Assembly: GCA_016206565.1 (NCBI GenBank)
Contig: JACQRG010000017.1
Span: forward strand, 1-15,047
Direction: 5' to 3'
Length of the DNA: 15,047 nucleotides
DNA from: Candidatus Omnitrophota bacterium
Lineage (GTDB): Bacteria; Omnitrophota; Gorgyraeia; Aquiviventales; Aquiviventaceae
The notes beneath the pieces were generated by a model. The model was not told the DNA's origin. It saw nothing but the letters and a program-made list of their open reading frames with translations, and made no database searches. Below are positions 1 to 6,814 of this stretch, in pieces. How positions within the stretch are numbered: position 1 is the first letter of the stretch; each line of letters opens with the position of its first letter. The position numbers and the translations under genes were made by a program.

Positions 1-845
<845 letters not shown>

Positions 846-858
846 GGCGTCTCGTCCA

Positions 859-934
859 GCGACAAGCGACAAGCGACCAGCAACACGGAATCATTTGAGC
901 CTTCCACTTGTTGCCTGTTGCTTGTTGCTTGTTG
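859..934. repeat. Heptamer-tandem inverted repeat A (4 heptamers, 20-base loop, 4 heptamers)
   Basis: On the plus strand GCGACAA, GCGACAA, GCGACCA, GCAACAC (859-886) are followed by a 20-base loop (887-906), then CTTGTTG, CCTGTTG, CTTGTTG, CTTGTTG (907-934). The right arm is close to the reverse complement of the left. The loop holds a short inner pairing (GGAA 887-890 with TTCC 902-905) and the TGA stop codon of kdsB (891-893, minus strand). The element encodes the C-terminal tail of KdsB and fills most of the gap before pyrG. Confidence 0.85.
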
Positions 935-1649
935 CTGCAAGTAGCTTCTCTACCCGCTGTAAGTCTTCAGGGGTGTCCACCCCGACCGTATCGTGCGACG
1001 TTTCCAGCAGCTTGATGCGGTAGCCGTGCTCGAGCGCGCGCAGCTGCTCGAGCTGCTCGGCTTGCTCAAGCGGCGTGGGCTCGAAACTTGGCATCTGCAG
1101 CAGGAAATGCCGCTGGTAGCCGTAGAGCCCGATGTGCTTCCAGTACCGCGCCGGCTTGGCGCGCTCAAACGGAATCGCCGAGCGGGAAAAATACAGCGCA
1201 AATCCGTCGCCGTCCACGACGACCTTGACGACGTTCGGGTTGGCGACGTCCTCGGCGCGTGTGAGCTTCGTCATCAGCGAGGCCATCGGCACGGCCTGGT
1301 GGCGCTCCAGGAACTCCGCCACCTGGTCAATCATGTCCGGCCGCACCAGCGGCTCATCGCCCTGCACGTTGATGATCACGTCCGCCTTGCGCGCGCGGGC
1401 CACCTCGGCGGCCCGCTCGGTGCCGCTGCGCGCGGCGGGACTCGTCATGACCGCCGCGCCTCCAAAGCGCGCGACGGCGGCGACGATGCGCTCATCGTCG
1501 GTCGCCACCACCACTTCTTCGGCGCGCTTGGCCTGCTTGGCCTGCTCGTAGACGTGCTGGATCGTCGGCTTGCCGGCCAGGGGTGCCAGCGGCTTGCCGG
1601 GAAACCGCGTCGAGCCATATCGGGCCGGAATCACGACGAGCACACTCAT
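891..1649 (-). CDS. kdsB: 3-deoxy-manno-octulosonate cytidylyltransferase (CMP-Kdo synthetase)
   Basis: KdsB couples CTP and Kdo to CMP-Kdo, the donor used by WaaA. The 252-residue protein has the N-terminal nucleotide-binding signature IPARYGSTRFPGKPL (residues 7-21), NVQGDEPL (94-101, Mg-binding Asp 98), a KHIGLYGY segment (171-178) and VDTPEDL (224-230, second metal Asp). The start ATG overlaps the stop of the heptose kinase gene by four bases (ATGA), so translation is probably coupled. Two things are odd. In the SGTER motif (75-79) the residues before it are AAR, where E. coli KdsB has DHQ, so the conserved His is absent. The last 14 or so residues (ATSNKQQATSGRLK) are encoded by a tandem heptamer repeat, not by family sequence; the conserved part ends near residue 236. 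Function is secure from the core motifs. Confidence 0.96.
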   Translation of the reverse strand: MSVLVVIPARYGSTRFPGKPLAPLAGKPTIQHVYEQAKQAKRAEEVVVATDDERIVAAVARFGGAAVMTSPAARSGTERAAEVARARKADVIINVQGDEPLVRPDMIDQVAEFLERHQAVPMASLMTKLTRAEDVANPNVVKVVVDGDGFALYFSRSAIPFERAKPARYWKHIGLYGYQRHFLLQMPSFEPTPLEQAEQLEQLRALEHGYRIKLLETSHDTVGVDTPEDLQRVEKLLAATSNKQQATSGRLK

Positions 1650-2683
1650 CGTCTTGCGCTCACCGGACCGCGCTTGCGCGCCGGTGTGCCGCGGCGCGGC
1701 GCATCCGGATGTGCGCTCAGCTCTGCCGCCAATTCTTGCGGGCTCACCACGGCGACGCCCAGCTTGCCGACTACGAGACCGGCCGCGTGGTTGGCGACGC
1801 GCGCGGCCTGCTCCGGGCTGGCGCCACTGGCCAGTGCCAGCGTGAATGTCGCGATGACGGTATCCCCGGCGCCGGCGACATCGAAGACCTCTCGCGCCAC
1901 CGTTGGAATCCTGACAGTGCGGCCGCCGCGTTCAAACAACCACATCCCGTCTTCACCGAGGGTGATCAGCGCGGCGTCGCAGCCCAGCCGCTTGAGCAGC
2001 TCCCGTCCGGCCCGCTGAACGTCCGCATCGCTCTTCAGTTCGCGGCCGATCGCCTCGCCGGCCTCGGCGCGGTTGGGGGTCAGCGCCGTCACGCCGCGGT
2101 ACAGGTCGAAGTGCTCTTCTTTCGGGTCCACCGTGATGATCTTGCGCTTGGCCTTGGCGAGTGGAACCAGTGCTGCGAGCAGCTGGCGCGTGATGACACC
2201 CTTGCCGTAATCTTCGATGATGACCGCATCCACCTGCTCCAGGCGCGGGCGGATGAGCGCGAGGAGTTGCTCGATCATCCTGGATGGCAGCGGCTCCTGC
2301 GCCTCGCGGTCCACCCGCACAACCTGCTGATGGTGCGCGATCACGCGCGTCTTGACCGTCGTCGGGCGGCTCGTGCGCAGCACCGCGTCGGCGCCGATGC
2401 GCCGCTTGGCCAGCTCCTGCAGCAGCGCCTCGCCGAGGCGGTCCTGCCCCGCGATGCCGGCGACCGTCACCTGTCCGCCGAGGGCGGCGATGTTGTTGGC
2501 CACGTTGGCCGCCCCCCCGGGCATCACCGACTCGCGCTGCACCCACACGACCGGCACCGGGGCCTCCGGGCTGATGCGGCTGACCTTGCCCCAGATGAAC
2601 TCATCGAGCATGAGGTCGCCCACGACCAGGATCTTCGTGCCGGCGAAGCGCGGCACAAACCCGTTGAGCATCTGCGACATCAT
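1646..2683 (-). CDS. hldA: D-glycero-beta-D-manno-heptose-7-phosphate kinase (PfkB family, single-domain HldE-N/HldA type)
   Basis: The product phosphorylates heptose 7-phosphate at C1, an early step to ADP-heptose used by the heptosyltransferases upstream in the cluster. It is 345 residues with PfkB/ribokinase features: VVGDLMLDEFIWG (20-32), the sugar-binding GGAANVANN (56-64), and the C-terminal DVAGAGDT (268-275) with catalytic Asp 274. It aligns with the kinase half of bifunctional HldE (RfaE1); the C-terminal adenylyltransferase half is missing, so another gene must supply it. The last 25 residues are Arg/Pro-rich and look like a disordered tail. There are two tandem ATGs (2683 and 2680). 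A GGAG lies 5 bases before the first and 8 before the second, so initiation at 2680 is equally possible. It overlaps the DHS-like gene by four bases (ATGA) and kdsB by four. Confidence 0.92.
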   Translation of the reverse strand: MMSQMLNGFVPRFAGTKILVVGDLMLDEFIWGKVSRISPEAPVPVVWVQRESVMPGGAANVANNIAALGGQVTVAGIAGQDRLGEALLQELAKRRIGADAVLRTSRPTTVKTRVIAHHQQVVRVDREAQEPLPSRMIEQLLALIRPRLEQVDAVIIEDYGKGVITRQLLAALVPLAKAKRKIITVDPKEEHFDLYRGVTALTPNRAEAGEAIGRELKSDADVQRAGRELLKRLGCDAALITLGEDGMWLFERGGRTVRIPTVAREVFDVAGAGDTVIATFTLALASGASPEQAARVANHAAGLVVGKLGVAVVSPQELAAELSAHPDAPRRGTPARKRGPVSARR

Positions 2684-3615
2684 AACTTCTCCACAAGAGC
2701 TCTGACGAGCAGCGGAATCATCAGCTCGTGGTGGCCGGTGATGTGGACGGCCCGCCCGCCCAGCAGCGTCGGGCGCTTGAGCACGTTCTCCGCAGGCCGG
2801 TAGTGCCGGATCATGTCGAAATCAAAGGTCGTCAGGTTCTTCACCGGATGCCCTAAGTTGCGCGCCATGGACACGGTTTTCAAAAACACCTCCGGCAGGA
2901 TGACCGCCGAACCGAAGTTGCCGGCCACCCCGCCCTCGCCCAACCCTGCCACGACACCGGCCAGCGCGCGGAAATCCGCCAGCGAGGTCTTGCCGATGGC
3001 CGCCCCGTCCGCGCTGGACTGCTGGTGGATGATGTCGGTGCCGATGGCCACGTGCACGGTCGCCGGCACCCCCAGCTCGTCACAGGTCGCCAGGAGGCTC
3101 AGCTTTCGGTACGGCAGCCGGCGCTTGATGATCATCGCCCCCACCGACCGGCCCAGGCCCCAGCCTTTTCTCGCACCCTCCCGGATGGCCCCGTTGATCA
3201 TCGCATGGGTCTCCTCGGCCATCCCGAAGGAGCCGTCGGCCAGCGCTGCGGCCACGTCCTCGGAGGTGGAGCCCATGAAGGCCAGCTCGAAGTCGTGGAC
3301 GACGCCGGCCCCGTTCATGGCGATGGCCGTGACCACGCGCCGGCGCAGCAGGTCAATGAGCAAGGGGCTTAAGCCCACCTTCAGGACGTGGGCGCCGAAC
3401 ATGAACAGCACCGGCTTGCGGCGCTTGTGCGCCGCCACGATGGCCTCGACGACCGCATCGAACTCCTTGGCGGCCAGGATGTTAGGAAGCGAATCGAAAA
3501 ACTGGCGGAAGGAGCCGCCCTTGCGGCATGGTCTCGCAAACTCCCCGAAATTGACCTTGCTTTTGCGAGAGCCGGCAGGATAGGTCTTGAGCTTGGCCAC
3601 GTCGAGGACTGGCAC
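2680..3615 (-). CDS. Deoxyhypusine synthase-like protein, true substrate unknown
   Basis: This 311-residue protein resembles the DHS (deoxyhypusine synthase) family, an NAD-dependent fold that transfers aminobutyl groups. Matching features are the N-terminal KGGSFRQFFDSLPNIL segment (32-47), NGAGVVHDFE (101-110, like the DHS GGIEEDF motif), VHVAIGTDIIHQ (187-198) and the end HITGHHELMIPLLVRAL (291-307, like the DHS YADASLVFPLLVA segment). Bacteria normally have no eIF5A, so hypusine formation is unlikely; bacterial relatives include homospermidine synthases and many uncharacterised proteins. The usual catalytic lysine cannot be placed with certainty; Lys 280 (LKRP) is the best candidate. The start is GTG; no Shine-Dalgarno precedes it, but a near-consensus promoter ends 6 bases upstream. 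An alternative GTG lies at 3600. It is followed by the heptose kinase gene with a four-base overlap. A role in polyamine chemistry or envelope synthesis is speculation. Confidence 0.8.
   Translation of the reverse strand: MPVLDVAKLKTYPAGSRKSKVNFGEFARPCRKGGSFRQFFDSLPNILAAKEFDAVVEAIVAAHKRRKPVLFMFGAHVLKVGLSPLLIDLLRRRVVTAIAMNGAGVVHDFELAFMGSTSEDVAAALADGSFGMAEETHAMINGAIREGARKGWGLGRSVGAMIIKRRLPYRKLSLLATCDELGVPATVHVAIGTDIIHQQSSADGAAIGKTSLADFRALAGVVAGLGEGGVAGNFGSAVILPEVFLKTVSMARNLGHPVKNLTTFDFDMIRHYRPAENVLKRPTLLGGRAVHITGHHELMIPLLVRALVEKL
2689..2692 (-). promoter_or_regulatory. Shine-Dalgarno of the heptose kinase gene
   Basis: On the minus strand GGAG stands 5 bases before the ATG at 2683 and 8 bases before the second ATG at 2680. 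It lies inside the end of the DHS-like coding sequence. Most other genes here lack such a site and appear to rely on translational coupling. Confidence 0.55.
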
Positions 3616-3621
3616 CCCAAG

Positions 3622-3650
3622 ATTCTAACAGAGGGGTCCCGATGTGTCAA
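3622..3650 (-). promoter_or_regulatory. Sigma-70-type promoter for the DHS-like/heptose kinase/kdsB/pyrG part
   Basis: On the minus strand there is TTGACA (3645-3650), a 17-base spacer, and TAGAAT (3622-3627), i.e. a perfect -35 box and a 5/6 match to the -10 box at ideal spacing. The -35 box overlaps the stop codon of the preceding GT9 gene. The expected start of transcription, 6-8 bases after the -10 box, falls on or within two bases of the GTG start codon at 3615, so the mRNA would be leaderless or nearly so. No experimental support; one such match can arise by chance, but the position in a 31-base gap is apt. Confidence 0.6.
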
Positions 3651-4750
3651 TTTCGAGGGCGGGAGAGGACGGTCACGGCGGCGTGGTAGACCTCCTCGGC
3701 GCTCAGCTCGGTGAGGCAGAGGAAGTTGATGTCGCACTCGTGGGCCAGGCAGGTCACGCAGCCGACTTCCTTGTGCAGGACGACGTGCCCAGGCCCCAGC
3801 GGCCCCCAGCGCGCCGGCGAGAGGCCGCGCTGGTTGCGGCCGAAGATGTCCACCACCGGGGTGCCCACCGCGGCGGCGATGTGCACCGGCCCGGAGTCGT
3901 TGGAGATCAGCAGCGCGCAGCGGCGCAGGAGTGCTGCCAGCTCGCCTAAGCCCAGGCGGCCGGCCAGGTTCACGACTGGCCGGCGCATGAGCTGGGCCAC
4001 GGCCTTGGCATGGGGCGCGTCATCCGGCCCGGCGATGAGGCACACCAGCGCCTCCTGCTCGGCGATGAGCCGGTCCGCCACCTGGGCGAAGCGGTCGGCC
4101 AGCCAGCGCTTCGACACGCAGCTGGCGGACGGGTGGATGGCGACCAGCCGCCGGTGCGTCGCGACCCCGGCCTCGGCGAGCAGCCGCTCCACCGCCTCCT
4201 GCGCGCGCGGGGACACCGGCACCTGGGCCGCGGGCGGCTGCGGCGCAAGCCCCAAGGGCCGCAGCAGCTCCAGCGTATAGTCCGCCTCGTGCCGCTCGCC
4301 CTCCTGCTTGCGGTGCGGCAGCGCGTGCGTGAGCAGCCAGCCGCTCTTGCGCCGCCAGCCGATGCGCCGCGGAATGCCGGCCAGAAACGGGATCCAGTGC
4401 GAGCGGTTGCTCGGATGCAGGACCAAGGCGGTGTCGAAGCGGTGGCGCCGCAGCCCCAGCGCGAACCGGATGCTCGCCCAGGGATGGCGGTGGGCGCCCT
4501 CTTTCTCGTAGAAGATCACCTCATTGACCGCCGGATGGCCGTCAACCACCTCGCGGCAGGCCGGGCGCACCATCATGGCGATGAACGCCTGCGGATACGC
4601 CGCGCGCAACTGCGCGAGCACCGGGGTGGAGAGCACAACGTCGCCGATGCGGTCGAGGCGAATCACTAAAATGCGCTCGGGGCTCGGGGCTGAGGGCTCG
4701 GGATCTTGCCCAGAACCCTGAGCCCCGAACCAAGAGCTTGGCCTAGTCAT
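3647..4750 (-). CDS. Lipopolysaccharide heptosyltransferase-family glycosyltransferase (GT9)
   Basis: GT9 enzymes add ADP-heptose to the LPS inner core at the inner membrane. The conserved part starts at ILVIRLDRIGDVVLSTP with the catalytic-type Asp in IGD; later come the acceptor-side segment AGIPRRIGWRRKSGWLLTHALPH, the donor-site HPSASCVSKRW, and NDSGPVHIAAAVGTPVVDIFG. Of the four GT9 domains here this one looks most like proteins usually called heptosyltransferase II (WaaF). I chose the ATG at 4750, which overlaps the previous stop by eight bases. It gives about 25 extra N-terminal residues, most of them encoded by a heptamer hairpin (4675-4736) and rich in Pro, Ser and Gly. A GTG at 4666 would give the bare domain. 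A Cys cluster CxxCx4Cx5C sits near the C terminus (CVTCLAHECDINFLC). The exact sugar and acceptor cannot be told from sequence. Confidence 0.88.
   Translation of the reverse strand: MTRPSSWFGAQGSGQDPEPSAPSPERILVIRLDRIGDVVLSTPVLAQLRAAYPQAFIAMMVRPACREVVDGHPAVNEVIFYEKEGAHRHPWASIRFALGLRRHRFDTALVLHPSNRSHWIPFLAGIPRRIGWRRKSGWLLTHALPHRKQEGERHEADYTLELLRPLGLAPQPPAAQVPVSPRAQEAVERLLAEAGVATHRRLVAIHPSASCVSKRWLADRFAQVADRLIAEQEALVCLIAGPDDAPHAKAVAQLMRRPVVNLAGRLGLGELAALLRRCALLISNDSGPVHIAAAVGTPVVDIFGRNQRGLSPARWGPLGPGHVVLHKEVGCVTCLAHECDINFLCLTELSAEEVYHAAVTVLSRPRN
4675..4736. repeat. Heptamer-tandem inverted repeat C (4 heptamers, 6-base loop, 4 heptamers)
   Basis: On the plus strand GCTCGGG, GCTCGGG, GCTGAGG, GCTCGGG run in exact 7-base phase (4675-4702). 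After a loop ATCTTG (4703-4708) come CCCAGAA, CCCTGAG, CCCCGAA, CCAAGAG (4709-4736), an imperfect reverse complement of the first arm. The element lies 6 bases downstream (minus strand) of the stop codon of the preceding GT9 gene (4743-4745) and is read as the N-terminal extension of the next GT9 protein. No T-run follows, so it is not a typical intrinsic terminator. Confidence 0.85.
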
Positions 4751-5723
4751 GCTGACTGAGGAGCTGCTTGGCGGCCTGATAGACTTCCTCCGCGCCGATG
4801 AAGCGCATGCACTCGTGGTGGAAGCGGCACTGGGCCTGCTCGCACGGGCTGCAGAAGAGCCGGCGGCGCACCGTGCGGCTGGCCGGCGCGGTCGGGCCGT
4901 ACTTCGCCGGGTCGGTGGGGCCGAAGAGGGCCAGCGTGGGCACGCCCAGGGCCGAGGCGAGGTGTAGCGAGGCGGAATCATTCGTGATCACCAGGCGGGC
5001 GCGGCGCATCAGCAGCCCGGCCTGCCGGATGGTCGTCAGCCCCAGCGCGCTGTGCGCCGGATGGCGCATCGCCTTCAGGACCTCGTCCACCACGGCGCGC
5101 TCCTCCGTCTCGCCGGAGAAGACGACCTGCATCCCCTCGGCTTCGATCAGCCGGTCGGCCACCGCGGCGAATCCCTGTGCGAGCCAGCGCTTGATGTGGC
5201 TGCGCGCCCCCGGGCAGATCACGGCATAGCGCGCCGCAGGGCCCAGGCGCCACCGCGCCAGGAGCTGCTCAACGTGCGCCGCGTCCTTCTGGGAGCACCA
5301 CAGGCTCTCGTTCGCCAACCGCTCCAGCGCGCCGGCCGCTTGGGGGGCTTGCGCGCGCAGCTGCCAGCGGTGCCGTTCGCGCATGTGCGCGAGCGCGCGG
5401 GGCGGGCGGCGCAGGTAGCGCCAGCTCTGCAGCGGCTTGAGCAGCAGCGGATAGAGCGTATGGCGCAAATCCACCACGACGTGCGGATGGTAGCGCCAGA
5501 GGGCTAAGGCCAGCCGCAGGCGGCCGGCTGCCGAGTCGAAAGCGTCGGTATTGACGAGCGCATCAATGCGCGGATCGTCGTGGAAAAGTGCTGCCGCGCG
5601 CTGGCCGGCGACCAGTGTCAGGTGCGCGTCCGGAAAGGCGCCCGCGAGGGCGGCGAGCACGTCGGAGGCCAGGATCGCGTCGCCGATATTGGAGGGGCCG
5701 ATCAGCAGCACCCGGCGGACCAA
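4743..5723 (-). CDS. GT9-family glycosyltransferase (heptosyltransferase-like)
   Basis: This is the second gene of the GT9 run. The domain begins VRRVLLIGPSNIGDAILASD, with the expected Asp in IGD. Further on are CPGARSHIKRW (donor-site lysine region) and NDSASLHLASALGVPTLALFGPTDPAKYGP, the typical GT9 C-terminal signature. A Cys cluster (CSPCEQAQCRFHHEC) is close to the C terminus. The start is uncertain. A TTG at 5723 gives the bare domain of 326 residues. In-frame ATGs at 5807 and 5816 overlap the preceding gene by 56-65 bases and would add about 30 residues encoded by the heptamer hairpin at 5724-5784. Neither choice has a well-spaced Shine-Dalgarno. The 3' end overlaps the start of the next GT9 gene by eight bases. 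It should transfer a sugar, probably heptose, onto the LPS core; the acceptor is unknown. Confidence 0.86.
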   Translation of the reverse strand: MVRRVLLIGPSNIGDAILASDVLAALAGAFPDAHLTLVAGQRAAALFHDDPRIDALVNTDAFDSAAGRLRLALALWRYHPHVVVDLRHTLYPLLLKPLQSWRYLRRPPRALAHMRERHRWQLRAQAPQAAGALERLANESLWCSQKDAAHVEQLLARWRLGPAARYAVICPGARSHIKRWLAQGFAAVADRLIEAEGMQVVFSGETEERAVVDEVLKAMRHPAHSALGLTTIRQAGLLMRRARLVITNDSASLHLASALGVPTLALFGPTDPAKYGPTAPASRTVRRRLFCSPCEQAQCRFHHECMRFIGAEEVYQAAKQLLSQHD

Positions 5724-5784
5724 TGCGGAGTGCGGGGTGCGGAGTGCGGAATTATCCCGCATTCCGAATTCCGCATTCCGCGCT
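5724..5784. repeat. Heptamer-tandem inverted repeat B (4 heptamers, 5-base loop, 4 heptamers)
   Basis: On the plus strand TGCGGAG, TGCGGGG, TGCGGAG, TGCGGAA (5724-5751) are followed by the loop TTATC (5752-5756), then CCGCATT, CCGAATT, CCGCATT, CCGCGCT (5757-5784). The arms pair imperfectly, mostly differing by G/A changes. The loop carries the TAA stop codon of the upstream gene (5752-5754, minus strand). The element encodes the last residues of one GT9 protein and lies directly before, or inside, the next. Confidence 0.88.
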
Positions 5785-6798
5785 GAGGAGTTTTCTCGCA
5801 GCTTCATACACTTCATCCACGGTGATCGCCTCCATGCCGGGATGGGGCGGCCGGTCGGGCTGGAAGCACGGCACCTGGGGGCAGCAGTCCGGATGGTGCA
5901 GGACCACGGTGCGCGCCGGATCGCCCAGCGGGCCGGTGAGCAGCGGCGACGTCGGGCCGTAGAGTGCGACGACCGGCCGGCGCATGGCCGCGGCCACGTG
6001 CATCACGCCGGTGTCGTTCGACACGACGAGGTGCGCTTGCTCCATCCGGGCGGCCACTTGCCGCAGGCCGGTGCGGCTCGACGAAACCGTGGCCGACGCG
6101 CGCATGTCCAGGTGGACCTGCTCGACCAGCGGGACATCCGCCGGCCCGCCGCTGAGCACGAGATGCGCCCGCAGGGCTTCCGCTAGCCGGTCGGCCAATT
6201 GCGCGAAGCGCTGCGGCGCCCAGCGCTTGTGCGGCCAGTTCGCGCCGGGATGCAGGACGACGATCGGCTGCCCGTCCAGCAGCCCCTGCCCCTCCAGCCA
6301 GCCGCGCGCCTCGCGCCGCTCCTCCTCGGCCACCGTGTACTCATAGGAGCCGGCGGACGGCGCGTTGACTCCGAGCGCTTGCAGCAGCGGCAGGTAGGTC
6401 CAGGCCTTGTGCTGCGGCGCCGTCGGGACCTGGACCGGGTGCGTCAGCAGCCAGCCGCTCTTGCGGTTGGCCGCCCCCACGCGCACCGGGATGCCGGCGA
6501 GTGCCAGCAGCAGCGAGCGCGAGAGGCTGCGCCGCAGGACGAACGCCACGTCGAAGCGCCGCTGCCGAAGTGCCTGCGCCAGGCGCGCCTGGCCGAGCGG
6601 CCCGCGATGGGCGCCTTGCTCATCGTAGTCGAGGATCTCATCCACCAGCGGCGAGTGCGCCAGCATCTCCCGGCACTGGGGCCAGCCCAGCGTCGCGATG
6701 GCCGCACCCCGCTGGTGCTCCCGCAGCGCACGCAGGAACGGCGTGGCAAAGAGCGTCTCGCCGTACCAGTTGGGCAGCACGACCAGGAGGCGGCTCAT
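5752..6798 (-). CDS. GT9-family heptosyltransferase-like protein with Glu at the usual catalytic Asp
   Basis: The product starts MSRLLVVLPNWYGETLFATP from the ATG at 6798, 16 bases after the preceding stop. An in-frame ATG at 6855 would add 19 residues of no family character and overlap the preceding gene by 41 bases, so I rejected it. The family signature at the N terminus normally reads GD; here it is GE (Glu 14). Downstream are AGIPVRVGAANRKSGWLLTHP, HPGANWPHKRW and NDTGVMHVAAAMRRPVVALYGPTSP, typical of GT9. The PNW opening and the GANWPHKRW segment recall WaaF (heptosyltransferase II). The C-terminal Cys cluster is only partly kept (CCPQVPC). The final residues (AECGIRNAG) come from heptamer repeat B, the natural end being near KLLS. 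It lies in the run of GT9 genes and likely adds a core sugar. Confidence 0.86.
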   Translation of the reverse strand: MSRLLVVLPNWYGETLFATPFLRALREHQRGAAIATLGWPQCREMLAHSPLVDEILDYDEQGAHRGPLGQARLAQALRQRRFDVAFVLRRSLSRSLLLALAGIPVRVGAANRKSGWLLTHPVQVPTAPQHKAWTYLPLLQALGVNAPSAGSYEYTVAEEERREARGWLEGQGLLDGQPIVVLHPGANWPHKRWAPQRFAQLADRLAEALRAHLVLSGGPADVPLVEQVHLDMRASATVSSSRTGLRQVAARMEQAHLVVSNDTGVMHVAAAMRRPVVALYGPTSPLLTGPLGDPARTVVLHHPDCCPQVPCFQPDRPPHPGMEAITVDEVYEAARKLLSAECGIRNAG

Positions 6799-6814
6799 CT
6801 GGCAGGTGGGGGGA

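Noticed and set aside
859..934. Heptamer arrays as a CRISPR or intrinsic terminators
   Set aside because: Units are 7 bases with no spacers, so not CRISPR; no T-run follows on either strand, and each lies between co-directional coupled genes, so terminators are unlikely.
4751..4981. Upstream extension of the GT9 gene to an ATG at 4981
   Set aside because: The extra 77 residues are Arg/Pro/Ser-rich frame-shifted reading of the preceding GT9 gene and carry no family sequence.
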